Positions 34,804-43,783 of a stretch of DNA of 64,000 nt are shown here, piece by piece (the first letter of the stretch is position 1; every line of letters starts with the position of its first letter). The notes beneath the pieces are model-generated. The model saw only the letters and a list, made by a program, of their open reading frames with translations. It was not told the origin of the DNA and ran no database searches. The stretch is from Verrucomicrobiota bacterium (GTDB lineage: Bacteria; Verrucomicrobiota; Verrucomicrobiia; Limisphaerales; JACRJZ01). The stretch lies in assembly GCA_016219875.1 (NCBI GenBank), contig JACRJZ010000090.1:19342-83341 (forward strand), written 5' to 3'. The position numbers and the translations under genes were made by a program.

Positions 34804-36269
34804 AGAGCAAATCCTGCGGCCACTGCGCGACGCCCTGGCTGGCGAATCTCGGGAGAGGCTTTCAAGCCCCCGTCCCCGCCCGGATGTTTCTCAGGGCACG
34901 TCGTAGCGCAGGCTTTCCAGCCTGCCGTGTCGCAGGTTTTCTAACCTGCGGGCGTTCTGTATTACCCCGCACCTTGCCGACTGAAAGTCGGCGACACGGC
35001 AGGCTGGAAAGCCTGCGCTACGACAAGCCGTGGGAAATAGCCAGGTCAGCGGCTCGGCAGAACGCCGCCCTCTTCTTGGTCCTTTGCCTTCTGTCTTCCG
35101 CCTTGGCTGCCGCTCCACCAACGGTGACGGTGTCCGATCCAGTTGACTTCGCTCGTAGCCGCACAGTTCCGGTCAGTCTCGACCGCGGCAATGCGCCGGG
35201 CTTCCCGACCCCGTTCGAGCAAACCTCTCGCTTCATACGACTGACCGAAGCAGGCGGCGACGCCACGATTCCTCTGCAATACGAAGCAGACTCGTCAGCT
35301 TCAGGTAACGGAAGAATCTGGTGGCTTCAGCCGCCTTCGACGACGAGAGAACGCCGCTTCACTCTTGAAACGAATGCCGCGCCGGCCGCCGCCGCGCTGA
35401 GCTTCGTTCACTCACCGCACAAGGATTTCTACGATCTCAAGGAAGGCCCGCAGACCGTCTTCCGCTACAATCACGGGACCGTGCCCGTGCCGCCAGGCAT
35501 CGGCACCAACTTTGCCCGCGGCGACTACATCATGCCGCTGTTTGGGCTGAACGGCGAACTGGTCACGGACGATTACCCGAAGGACCACCCGCATCACCGC
35601 GGCCTCGGCTGGTCGTGGCCCGTGACGCGCTGGGGCCTCGAGGTCCGCGACATCTGGGCCGTCAGCGGCGTCTGGGCGCGCCCGCAGCAGATTCGCCGGC
35701 TCGAAACCGGCCCCGTCTTCGCGCTGCTCGAAGCCGACAGCGTCTGGAAGTGGGGCGACACCCAGCCCATCGTCCACGAGCGCGTGCTCCTCCGCGCATT
35801 TCGCCGCGCGGGCGACAGCCGCTTCATTGATGTCGAGGTCCAGCTTCGCGCGCTGGCCGACGGCGTGGCCATTGGCGGGCGGCCCCACGGCGGCTACGGC
35901 GGCTTTGGCGTGCGCGCCCAGCCGGCCGACCGGCGCGCCATCACGTTGCACACGGACCCGCCCGAAGCCAGCCCTCGGCGCTCGTGGCTGGACTACTCCG
36001 GCGTGTTCAAAGGCGCGAACACCCCGTCCGGTTTGGCGATCTTCGAACACACCGGGAACCTCTTTTATCCGAACCAACTGCTCCAGTATCCGGAACTCAA
36101 CTACGTCATGCCCGCGTTCCCCGGCGAACGTGAAGTGCCGCTCTCGCGAGAGAAGCCGCTCGTCCTCAAGCATCGCCTCTGGATTCACACCGGCATGGCA
36201 GACGCGAAGAGCTTGGCCGAAGTCTGGTCCAGCTACGCCAAGCCGCCACGGGCTGCGTTCGCGAAGTAG
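34800..36269 (+). CDS. DUF6807 (PmoA-like) secreted protein with repeat-derived N-terminus
   Basis: A 489-residue protein. The C-terminal 300 residues match DUF6807: GDYIMPLFGLNGELVTDDYP, DHPHHRGLGWSWPVTRWGLE (HPHHRG motif) and a Gly-rich GGRPHGGYGGFG. The N-terminal 85 residues are translated from a P4 REP pair and a P2 arm; the apparent signal helix (ALFLVLCLLSSALAAAP) overlaps the P2 spacer sequence. The ATG at 34800 overlaps the stop of the LuxR gene (ATGA), so the start is probably native and the repeats are later insertions. A shorter unmapped start cannot be ruled out. Confidence 0.8.
   Translation: MKSKSCGHCATPWLANLGRGFQAPVPARMFLRARRSAGFPACRVAGFLTCGRSVLPRTLPTESRRHGRLESLRYDKPWEIARSAARQNAALFLVLCLLSSALAAAPPTVTVSDPVDFARSRTVPVSLDRGNAPGFPTPFEQTSRFIRLTEAGGDATIPLQYEADSSASGNGRIWWLQPPSTTRERRFTLETNAAPAAAALSFVHSPHKDFYDLKEGPQTVFRYNHGTVPVPPGIGTNFARGDYIMPLFGLNGELVTDDYPKDHPHHRGLGWSWPVTRWGLEVRDIWAVSGVWARPQQIRRLETGPVFALLEADSVWKWGDTQPIVHERVLLRAFRRAGDSRFIDVEVQLRALADGVAIGGRPHGGYGGFGVRAQPADRRAITLHTDPPEASPRRSWLDYSGVFKGANTPSGLAIFEHTGNLFYPNQLLQYPELNYVMPAFPGEREVPLSREKPLVLKHRLWIHTGMADAKSLAEVWSSYAKPPRAAFAK
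34903..35021. repeat. Family P4 BIME-like inverted pair, inside a coding region
   Basis: GTAGCGCAGGCTTTCCAGCC is GTAG plus a perfect 7-base-pair hairpin (GCAGGCT-TTCC-AGCCTGC), mirrored at the right end in CTAC. Two more small hairpins (GCAGGTTTTCTAACCTGC; GCCGACTGAAAGTCGGC) lie between. A P2 arm with its spacer follows at about 35045-35105. All are translated in the DUF6807 gene frame. Confidence 0.9.
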
Positions 36270-36292
36270 GCCGGAGAACCTCTTTCCGAATC

Positions 36293-36551
36293 GTAGCAGC
36301 CGACGTGAGGAGGCGCCATTCAGAGGTCAGAAGTCAGAAGTCAGAGATCAGACAGAAGAAATCAGAGCCGCAGGATTCCTGAGCTCGTGGAAATGACGTG
36401 GCCCGCCCAGTGAGGGCACCGGGCCTACAGGGTCGCGCGAGAGCTGTAGGCCGGGGCCCCAGACCCGGCGATTAGGGACAGCGTGTTCCACGCGGCCTCA
36501 ACTCCTAGCCGTGGGGTCAGGAGTCCTGAGCCTGCTCACGTCGGCGGCTAC
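36293..36551. repeat. Family P1 pair with complex spacer
   Basis: Left arm GTAGCAGCCGACGTGAGGAG and right arm CCTGCTCACGTCGGCGGCTA. The 210-base spacer holds AGAGGTCAGAAGTCAGAAGT units and a second inverted pair around GTGAGGGCACCGGGCCTACA. This fills most of the gap 36270-36654, which has no gene. Confidence 0.85.
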
Positions 36552-36654
36552 GGAGTTCTGCCATCATCTCTCGGACTTCGACCCGCACAGAGTCTGAAGA
36601 AGTCGTTGCCAGCGCCCGTCGAACACGAAAAGCAATCACGAAAAGCAATCAGCC

Positions 36655-38010
36655 ATGAAAGACACCGCCAATCTCACCCGCCGCGACTTTCTCCAGAAGG
36701 CCGCCACCATCACCGCCATCGGTTTTGCCGCGCCGCCGTTGCTCGCCGCTGACGCTCCCGCGCCGGCGAAAGCCGTCTCTCCCAACAGCCGCATTCACCT
36801 CGGCATCATCGGCTGCGGCGGCATGGGACGCGCGAACCTCGGCGCCTGCGCCAGCCAGCCCGACGTGGTCGTGACCGCGGCGTGTGACGTTTGGGAAGCG
36901 CGGCGCGACGCCGTGGTCGAGCAGTTCAAAGGCACCTGCAAAGGCTACCGCGACTTCCGCGAGATGCTTCGGCAGAAGGACCTCGACGCGGTCATCATCG
37001 CTACGCCGCCGCACTGGCACGCGCTCATCGCCATCGCCGCGTGCGAGGCCGGCAAGGACATCTACCTCCAAAAGCCGATGACGCTGCATCTCGGCGAGAG
37101 CCTGGCCGTGCGCAACGCCGTCAAGCGGCACAACCGCATTTCCCAAATCGGCACGCAGATTCACGCCACCGAGAACTATCGGCGCGTTGTCGAGTTCATC
37201 CGCTCCGGCCACCTGGGACCCATCGGCGTGGTGCGCACGTTCAACGTCCAGAACCAGCACCCGAAAGGCATCGGCGCCGCCACGCAGAAGACGGCACCGG
37301 AGGGACTGGACTGGGACCTCTGGTGCGGCCCGGCGCCGCTGCGCGAATTCAACCGCACGCTGGCGACCGACGCTTTCTATCACAGCTCGTGGATGGACTA
37401 CAGCGGTGGCTGGACGCCCGGCATGGCCCCGCACATCATCGACCTGCCGGTGTGGGCGCTGGACCTCGGGTTTCCGCTCAACACCAGCGCGTCCGGCGGA
37501 CGCTTCGTGCTCAAGGACGACGGCGACGCTTATGATCACCACGAGGTCCTCTGGCAGTATCCCAATTGCACGATGACCTGGATGTCTTCGATGACGAACA
37601 GCTACGGCTTTGACCTTCACGGCGAGCCGAAGCCACAGCGCCGCCTGGGCATTTACTTCCACGGCGCGAACGGCACGATGTTCGCCAACTACGGCATGTT
37701 CAAGATCGTGCCCGAAGGCGACAAAATGAAAGGCCAGCCGGAAGTGCCGAAGTCCATTCCCCCCTCCCCCGGTCACGAGCGCGAGTGGCTCGACTGCATC
37801 AAGTCGCGCCAGCAACCCAGCGTGAGCGTGTTCTACCATGTCAAGGTGGACGTGCCCATCGTGCTGAGTCTGCTCTCGCTCAAATTGGGCCGCTCCATCC
37901 GCTTCGATCCGGCCACGGAGTGGATCGTGGGCGACGCCGAAGCTGCGCGGCTGGCGGTTCCGAAGTATCGCGCCCCGTGGAAGTTCCCGGAGAATTACCT
38001 GAAAGCCTGA
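36655..38010 (+). CDS. Gfo/Idh/MocA family oxidoreductase, Tat-exported
   Basis: A 451-residue protein. Tat-type leader NLTRRDFLQKAATITAIGFA. Rossmann motif LGIIGCGGMGRANLGACA, then VIIATPPHWHALIAIAACEA and an EKP-position variant YLQKPMTLHL, where Gln replaces Glu. The C-terminal domain (SSWMDYSGGWTPGMAPHIID, IVLSLLSLKLGRSIRFDPAT) is that of the exported subfamily. The variant QKP may alter catalysis. It is followed within 106 bases by another member. Confidence 0.9.
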   Translation: MKDTANLTRRDFLQKAATITAIGFAAPPLLAADAPAPAKAVSPNSRIHLGIIGCGGMGRANLGACASQPDVVVTAACDVWEARRDAVVEQFKGTCKGYRDFREMLRQKDLDAVIIATPPHWHALIAIAACEAGKDIYLQKPMTLHLGESLAVRNAVKRHNRISQIGTQIHATENYRRVVEFIRSGHLGPIGVVRTFNVQNQHPKGIGAATQKTAPEGLDWDLWCGPAPLREFNRTLATDAFYHSSWMDYSGGWTPGMAPHIIDLPVWALDLGFPLNTSASGGRFVLKDDGDAYDHHEVLWQYPNCTMTWMSSMTNSYGFDLHGEPKPQRRLGIYFHGANGTMFANYGMFKIVPEGDKMKGQPEVPKSIPPSPGHEREWLDCIKSRQQPSVSVFYHVKVDVPIVLSLLSLKLGRSIRFDPATEWIVGDAEAARLAVPKYRAPWKFPENYLKA

Positions 38011-38116
38011 CGGCCTCCATGAGCGGACCCTGCCGTTGTCTGGGCACATCCAAATCGAATACGCAGACCTGGAACCGCGTCCAGCAAACCAACAACTGCA
38101 AACCGAACACACCAAT

Positions 38117-39445
38117 ATGAAACGTCGCCAATTCCTCCAATCCGCCGCCTTCATCGGGGCCGGAACGCTCATCCTCCCGCGGACCACGCTTTTCGGCGCG
38201 AACGCGCCCAGCAACAAGCTCAACATCGCTCTCATTGGCACCTGGGGCCGGGGCGAGGCCCACTTCGGCTCCATCTCCACCGAGAACGTCGTGGCCCTCT
38301 GCGACGTGAACGAGGAGCACCTGGCATTCGGGGCCAGGAAGTTTCCCAATGCGAAGACCTATGTGGACTGGCGCCAATGCCTCGACCAAAAGGACATCAA
38401 CGCCGTGGTCTGCTGCACCGCGGACCACACGCACGCTTTCGTGGCCAACTGGGCGATGAACCGCGGCCAGCACGTTTATTGCGAAAAGCCGCTGGCCAAC
38501 AGCGTGGAGGAGGCCCGCGTCGTCCGCGCCAACTTCCTCAAGAACAAAACCAAGCTGGCCACGCAATGCGGCACCCAGCGCCATGAGCACGAGAACTTCA
38601 ACCGCGTGCGCGAGTTGATCCGCGACGGCGCCATCGGCGAGTTGGAATCCGTCTGCGCTTGGGGCGACCGCCAGATTCCCCGGCCCGGCTACCTGCCGGC
38701 GGAAGGCGAGCCGCCCAAGCACCTGCACTACGATCTGTGGATCGGGCCTTCGCCCATGCACCCGTACAATCCGGGTTACTTCAAGGGCGGGCCGGGCATG
38801 AACTGCCTTTCCTGGAACATGTATTGGGACTTCGGCAGCGGCCAAGTGGGCGACATGGGCAGCCACACGATGGACCTGGCCTGGAACGCCATCGACCCCA
38901 CGCTTCCGACTTCTGCTGAAGCCAAGGGCGATCCCGTCCATCCCGAGGTCACGCCGGTCAAACTGCAAATGCACTTCGAGCATCCGGCCAACGACTGGCG
39001 GCCCGCCATCCGCGTTTCCTGGTATCAAGGGAAGGTCTTCCCGGAAAACCCCGTGTCGTACGTCGATCTGACGAAGGTTGGGCACGGCGCCATGTTCGAG
39101 GGCAGCAAAGGGTTCCTGGTTTGCGATTTCACTTCCCGGGTGTTGCTCCCTGGCCGCAAAGGCGGCGACCTGACCTACTACAAGCCGCGCCCCAAGGACG
39201 CGCTGCTCCCGCCGATGGGCGGTTTCCAGAAGCAATGGATCACCGCCTGCAAGGGCGACCTCAAGACCTCCTGCGACTTCGAGTACAGCGGCAACATGAT
39301 CGAGCAGATGATGCTGGGCCTGGTCGCTTACCGCGTCGGCAAGAAGATCAAGTACGACGGCGCTGCCGGCAAAGTCATCGACCACCCGGAGGCCAACGAA
39401 CTTCTGAGCCGCAAGTATCGTCCCGGCTGGACGCTGAACGGGTAG
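38117..39445 (+). CDS. Gfo/Idh/MocA family oxidoreductase, Tat-exported
   Basis: A 442-residue protein. Tat-type leader MKRRQFLQSAAFIGAGTLIL. Rossmann segment LNIALIGTWGRGEAHFGSIS, CCTADHTHAFVANWAMNRGQ and the canonical VYCEKPLANSVEEA. The C-terminal block (GGFQKQWITACKGDLKTSCD, LLSRKYRPGWTLNG) matches the exported subfamily. Unlike its upstream neighbour, the EKP motif is intact. The pair probably processes related substrates outside the cytoplasm. Confidence 0.92.
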   Translation: MKRRQFLQSAAFIGAGTLILPRTTLFGANAPSNKLNIALIGTWGRGEAHFGSISTENVVALCDVNEEHLAFGARKFPNAKTYVDWRQCLDQKDINAVVCCTADHTHAFVANWAMNRGQHVYCEKPLANSVEEARVVRANFLKNKTKLATQCGTQRHEHENFNRVRELIRDGAIGELESVCAWGDRQIPRPGYLPAEGEPPKHLHYDLWIGPSPMHPYNPGYFKGGPGMNCLSWNMYWDFGSGQVGDMGSHTMDLAWNAIDPTLPTSAEAKGDPVHPEVTPVKLQMHFEHPANDWRPAIRVSWYQGKVFPENPVSYVDLTKVGHGAMFEGSKGFLVCDFTSRVLLPGRKGGDLTYYKPRPKDALLPPMGGFQKQWITACKGDLKTSCDFEYSGNMIEQMMLGLVAYRVGKKIKYDGAAGKVIDHPEANELLSRKYRPGWTLNG

Positions 39446-39525
39446 CGGCAGACGGACTCTGCATGACTTTGCGGGCGTAGCGGCGGTTTTAAATCGCCTC
39501 TCCAGGCGAGCTTCACATTTCGGTC

Positions 39526-40155
39526 TCAGTTGATCTGCACGGCCGGGGTGCGTTTGCTGTCGCTCACGTGGACTTGCGACCAGTCCCGAATGGTCAGCAG
39601 TTCCACCGCGTCGCCCCTCTTCACTTCAACCCCGTAACGGCGGATGGCGAGGATTTGCGCGCCCTCAATCTTGTCACCGACGTGGAGGCCCTGATTGTTG
39701 ATGATGGTACTCGCCTCGGCCTGACCTGGCGTGATCACGATGGCCTGCAGCCGCAGCGGCGGGGCTTCGGGCGCTTCGCGGCCGTTCGTCTGCCGAAGCC
39801 ATTCCGAGAGACGAGCCACTTGCTTGGAGTTCCGCGCCATCTCCTCGAGGTCCGACAGCGGACAGAGGAACGGCGTCAACCCGGCCATGATCAACAGCAC
39901 CGCCCCCCAGAACCGGAGGCTGAACAAGGGGAACACTTCGCGCGCCTCGCCCACACCCCGGCGGTAGCGTTGGAAGCGGTCAAACAAGATGATCAACTGT
40001 CCCGCGACCAACGCCGCCAAACCTACGCAGCCCAGGCCGAGCGCGATGTGCTGTTTGTTGGCTTGGAAGTAACTGTTGCCGCTGATGAAGACCGTGTGAA
40101 GGATGCAAAAGGCCGAAACCAGAGCCAGACCGAATCCGAGTGCTGTCTTCTTCAT
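39526..40155 (-). CDS. Membrane protein with GspB/GspC-like C-terminal segment
   Basis: A 209-residue protein. An N-terminal helix (GFGLALVSAFCILHTVFISG), a second (IALGLGCVGLAALVAGQLII) and a third (FWGAVLLIMAGLTPFLCPLS) precede a soluble part. The C-terminal 65 residues (IINNQGLHVGDKIEGAQILA) resemble the small beta domain found in T2SS GspB/GspC-type proteins; this is a tentative resemblance only. It starts at 40155. Confidence 0.65.
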   Translation of the reverse strand: MKKTALGFGLALVSAFCILHTVFISGNSYFQANKQHIALGLGCVGLAALVAGQLIILFDRFQRYRRGVGEAREVFPLFSLRFWGAVLLIMAGLTPFLCPLSDLEEMARNSKQVARLSEWLRQTNGREAPEAPPLRLQAIVITPGQAEASTIINNQGLHVGDKIEGAQILAIRRYGVEVKRGDAVELLTIRDWSQVHVSDSKRTPAVQIN

Positions 40156-40766
40156 AATTTGCTCAGACGTTGAGGTTCATTTCGTGGGGCTGCGCTGGCC
40201 AGGTAAAACGTGCCGCTGCCCTCCAGGTGCGATGATGTGCGACAGCCGACCCCTTGAACCCAAGCCGCCCGTACGACCCTCGGCAATGGCTGCTTCATCC
40301 CCGGCGTGTCGCCCACACGACCGCCTCAGGCACGAACCCAGACCAACAGGCCACAGACTGTTCCATTTCTTAGCAGCCCCCATACCATCTGACGGCAGGA
40401 GCCGTGGCCGGAGAATGGCGGACTCTCCGGCGCGTTTCATGGATGAGGCGAATCTCCCGCTCGTGAACTCTCCGGGACCGCGCGCGTCCTTCCTCCAAAA
40501 CCGGGCACGCGTCCAAACCGTTGATTCTGGCCGCTGGAAACGCGCTCCTCGATCAGTCCAGACCGATCTTCGCGTGCCGAATGCTCTTTCGCCTGAACAC
40601 CACTTCAAGCTCCTTTCGTGTGGCGAACTGTTTTCGTTGGAGTCAAAACCCGGGCAGATTTCAAAGCCGATGACGCCCGCCGTTGGACACAATGGCTGGT
40701 TGGTGCCTCAGACTGTGCCAGCCCAGGCGGTTGCGCGCCAGTTTGCCGCAGGCCGCGCGCGACCGC
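40156..40766. other. 611-base gap with no identified gene
   Basis: I see no convincing gene, RNA or repeat here. A long minus-strand open frame spans 40177-40692 (171 codons) but its product is low-complexity in character, rich in Arg, Gly and Ser, and looks like a non-coding GC-rich artefact. This marks the left edge of the accessory island. Confidence 0.5.
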
Positions 40767-42011
40767 TCAGAGACAGGACCACGGCAGGGCCGTGATCTGG
40801 TCGTGCAGTTGCAGCGGGCGCGGGCAGCGGCAGATGACGTAGCCCCGGTCGGCTTGTTTGGGCTTCTCGTCCAGAAACGTGCGCAGATGCCGGGCGTCAT
40901 TGAGCGTTGGATTCTCCGTCCACTTCACTTCGATGGGGGTCAGTTTGCCCGCGTGTTCGATGATGAAATCCACTTCGGCGCCATCTTTGGATCGTTGGTG
41001 GTAGAGACGGCCCTCGCCGAGGTATTGCAGACGCTTCCACAGTTCCAGCCCCACCCACTGCTCGAACAGCGGCCCCGGATTCGCCTTCACCATGTCCGAC
41101 GACGGCGTCAACCCCGCCGCCGCGTGCCGCACCCCGAGATCGAAGAACAGGAACTTGGGCGTGGAGAGCAGGTTTTTGCGCGGGCTTTTGGCGTAGGCCG
41201 GCACGGACACGCCGATGAACATGTCTTCCAACAGTTGGTAATAGACCTTCACGGTCGGCTGGGAGATGCCCGCCTCCTGGGAGATGTTCGCGTAGTTGAG
41301 GATTTGGCCCGACTCCGCCGCCGCCAGTTGCAGGAAGCGCACGAACGCGCCCCAGTTCTTCACCAGCGCCTCGCGGCGGATCTCCTCCTCCAGATGCACG
41401 AACGCATAGGCTTTCAGCAGGCCCGCCCGGTCCTGCTTTTCCGCCGCCACGATGCCCGGCAGCGCGCCGTAAGCCAGCCGCGCCGCCAAATCCCAGGCCG
41501 GGAAAGGCCGCGCCGGCGCCGGCCCCTCGCTCCAGGCAAATGGCAGGGGCGACGGCGCGCGAGGCAGTCTTCCCGCGCCAGTCGGATGCTCCGCCAGCGT
41601 CAGAGGAAAGAGGTGATGCACCAGGCTGCGTCCCGGCAACAGGTTTGCGCCCGTCAACCGCAACTTGCGCGCGGAACTGCCGCACAGCACAAAACGCCAG
41701 CGCGTCTTGTCGCTGTCGTAGAGGAACTGGACCGCGTCGAAAATCGCAGGCACGGACTGGGCTTCGTCCACGAACACGAACTGGCCTTTCCGGTTCGCGG
41801 GCAGGCTGCGGCAGGCGGCGGCGAACTCGCCGGGATTGGCCAGATGCCGCGACCGCTCCTGCGGGTCGGCCAAGTTGAAACGCAGCGTCTCGGGCGGAAG
41901 CAGGCCGTTCAGGAGCGTGGATTTGCCCGTCTGCCGCGCGCCGAACAGCAAGTGGACGTAGGGCCGGCTCAAGCGGCCCTGCAACGTAGCGGCATACCAT
42001 CGGTCAAACAT
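40767..42011 (-). CDS. AAA-type ATPase with DUF4143 domain
   Basis: A 414-residue protein. Walker A GARQTGKSTLL near residue 25, Walker B-like QFVFVDEAQSVP, sensor-like FVLCGSSARKLR. The middle winged-helix-like part (ISQEAGISQPTVKVYYQLLE) and the C-terminal DUF4143 domain (KFLFFDLGVRHAAAG, HQRSKDGAEVDFIIE, PIEVKWTE) match this common family, whose C-terminus is a nuclease-like fold. Its cellular role is unknown and it often lies in variable genome regions. Start ATG at 42009-42011. Confidence 0.92.
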   Translation of the reverse strand: MFDRWYAATLQGRLSRPYVHLLFGARQTGKSTLLNGLLPPETLRFNLADPQERSRHLANPGEFAAACRSLPANRKGQFVFVDEAQSVPAIFDAVQFLYDSDKTRWRFVLCGSSARKLRLTGANLLPGRSLVHHLFPLTLAEHPTGAGRLPRAPSPLPFAWSEGPAPARPFPAWDLAARLAYGALPGIVAAEKQDRAGLLKAYAFVHLEEEIRREALVKNWGAFVRFLQLAAAESGQILNYANISQEAGISQPTVKVYYQLLEDMFIGVSVPAYAKSPRKNLLSTPKFLFFDLGVRHAAAGLTPSSDMVKANPGPLFEQWVGLELWKRLQYLGEGRLYHQRSKDGAEVDFIIEHAGKLTPIEVKWTENPTLNDARHLRTFLDEKPKQADRGYVICRCPRPLQLHDQITALPWSCL

Positions 42012-42034
42012 GCGGTTAGTCTATGTCGCCCTTT

Positions 42035-42052
42035 TCTAAGTTCAATCTTAGA
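42035..42052. promoter_or_regulatory. Inverted repeat upstream of the DUF4143 gene
   Basis: TCTAAG at 42035-42040 and CTTAGA at 42047-42052 form a perfect 6-base inverted repeat with a 6-base centre, 24 bases before the start codon. It could be an operator or part of a promoter; nothing else supports it. Confidence 0.35.
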
Positions 42053-42190
42053 TTTCTCGCCGCAGCAGCACCCTGACTGGCGCAGCACGAGTGAGCGACG
42101 GTGCCGCGGAAACCCGTTGGCTTTCGTCCTCCGTCTCCGATAATCTCGCGCCCGCAGAAAGCCAATGAACGAACGCGAAAGGCACGACCG

Positions 42191-42574
42191 ATGGCGGACC
42201 AGGATTTTCAATACGACGTCTTCCTCAGCCACAGCGCGAAGGACAAGACAGTGGTGCGCCCGCTGGCGGAGCGGTTGCGGCAGGACGGGCCGCGAGCGAA
42301 GGCAGAAGGTAGAATGCAGAAGGCAGAAATTCTTCATTCTTCATTCAACATTCTCCCTTCGCTTTGTGCATTCGGCTCGGACTGGGCGCAGTTGCTGACG
42401 CACTCTCAACCCTCAACTCTCAACCCTCAACCACCTGGCGCCCCGCTGAACCAGGAGCGCCGCTTCATTCCCCTGCGGCTCAACGACGCCCTACCGCGCG
42501 GTCCAGAGGGAAGACTCGATTTCCGAATCACCGATTCGGAAAACCGCGCAAACTACTTCTTGCCTCCACCATGA
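42191..42574 (+). pseudogene. TIR-domain gene remnant with repeat-replaced core
   Basis: The start matches the intact TIR protein at 43784: YDVFLSHSAKDKTVVRPLAE then RLRQDG. After this, 26 residues made of AAGGCAGAAGG-type and TTCATTCTTCATTC repeats replace the region that carries FDEWVLKPGD in the intact copy. AFGSDWAQL then reappears, followed by a second low-complexity stretch from CAACCCTCAACTCTCAACCC tandem repeats, and PLNQERRFIPLRLND. The frame remains open and its stop overlaps the DUF1016 start as ATGA. The likely catalytic Glu region is missing, so NADase activity is not expected. Confidence 0.75.
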
Positions 42575-43761
42575 CGCCCGCGCGCTCCAGCACAACCCCG
42601 GCCCATGCGCCTGCCTACCCGCTGCTGCTGCGCCGACTCGTCACGCTGCTCGAAGACGCCCGGCGCGCTTCCGCCCGCACCGTCAACGTCATCATGACCG
42701 CGACCTACTGGCAGGTCGGGCGGCACATTGTCGAGTTCGAGCAGGCAGGGCAACGCCGCGCCGGTTACGGTGAGCAACTCCTCGCGCGCCTTTCCGCCGA
42801 TTTGACCAAACGCTTGGGGCGGGGTTTCTCCACCGACAACCTGGAGACGATGCGGCTATTCTATCTGGCCTACCCGTCCGCCTGCACGATTTCCGAGACA
42901 CCGTCCCGGAAATTGCTGTCAGTAGATTCAGGTGCGGCGGCCACAGACATTTCCGAGACGGTGTCTCGGAAATCCAGCCTCACGCGCCTCGCCAATAGAT
43001 TTCCCCTCTCCTGGTCGCACTATGTCCTGCTCCTGCGCCGCTCCCGCTCGCCCGAAGCCCGTGCCTTCTACGAGACCGAAGCTCTGCGCGGCGGCTGGTC
43101 CGTGCGCCAGCTCGACCGCCAGATGTCCACCCTTTTCTACGAACGCACCGCCCTCTCGCGCCACAAAGCCGCCATGCTTCGCCAAGGCGCGCGCCCGCGC
43201 CCGTCCGACCGCGTCACGCCCGACGAAGAAATCAAGCACCCGCTCGTGCTCGAATTCCTCGGCCTCAAGGACGAATACTCCGAAACCGAACTCGAGGCCG
43301 CCCTCATCCGGCACCTTGAAGCCTTCCTGCTCGAACTCGGCGGTGACTTTGCCTTCATCGGACGCCAGCGCCGCCTCCGCATCGGCGGCCAATGGTATCG
43401 CGTGGACCTCCTGTTCTTCCACCGGACGCTGCGTTGCTTGCTGGTGATTGATCTCAAAATCGAACCGCTCACCCACGCCGACGCTGGCCAGATGCATCTG
43501 TATTTGAACTACGCCCGCGAACACTGGACGCGCCCCGGCGAGAATCCGCCCGTCGGCCTCATCCTCTGCTCCGAAAAGGACCACGCCGTCGCCCGTTACG
43601 CGCTGGCTGGCCTTGACAACAAGATCCTCTCCGCCGAATACCGGCTCGCTCTGCCACCGGAAACAGCCCTCGTCGCCGAACTCGAACAAACCCGCCGCGC
43701 CTTGGAAACCCAAAGGGCAGTCCAAAGCCACCTGCGCCGCGCAAGGAAGTTCAAACGCTGA
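42571..43761 (+). CDS. DUF1016/YhcG-family PDDEXK nuclease-like protein
   Basis: A 396-residue protein. The N-terminal DUF1016 helical domain reads TYWQVGRHIVEFEQAGQRRA and FSTDNLETMRLFYLAYPSAC, the middle LRGGWSVRQLDRQMSTLFYE, and the C-terminal PDDEXK-like domain LGGDFAFIGRQRRLRIGGQW, YRVDLLFFHRTLRCLLVIDL (Asp and the D-x-K site IDLKI). Two 25-base palindromes are translated between residues 107 and 135 (ISETPSRKL and ISETVSRKS). DUF1016 proteins commonly accompany restriction and defence loci; exact function is unproven. Start overlaps the upstream remnant. Confidence 0.9.
   Translation: MTPARSSTTPAHAPAYPLLLRRLVTLLEDARRASARTVNVIMTATYWQVGRHIVEFEQAGQRRAGYGEQLLARLSADLTKRLGRGFSTDNLETMRLFYLAYPSACTISETPSRKLLSVDSGAAATDISETVSRKSSLTRLANRFPLSWSHYVLLLRRSRSPEARAFYETEALRGGWSVRQLDRQMSTLFYERTALSRHKAAMLRQGARPRPSDRVTPDEEIKHPLVLEFLGLKDEYSETELEAALIRHLEAFLLELGGDFAFIGRQRRLRIGGQWYRVDLLFFHRTLRCLLVIDLKIEPLTHADAGQMHLYLNYAREHWTRPGENPPVGLILCSEKDHAVARYALAGLDNKILSAEYRLALPPETALVAELEQTRRALETQRAVQSHLRRARKFKR
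42889..42973. repeat. Two in-frame palindromes in the DUF1016 gene
   Basis: ATTTCCGAGAC-ACC-GTCCCGGAAAT at 42889-42913 (near perfect) and ATTTCCGAGAC-GGT-GTCTCGGAAAT at 42949-42973 (perfect) start exactly 60 bases apart and are both read in the same codon phase (ISETxSRK). They have no GTAG end, so they are a different class from the REP-like families. Confidence 0.9.
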
Positions 43762-43783
43762 CTCAACCCTCAACGCCCAAGCC

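Noticed and set aside
40177..40692. 171-codon minus-strand open frame in the gap before the DUF4143 gene
   Set aside because: No recognised motif and an amino-acid mix typical of non-coding GC-rich sequence.
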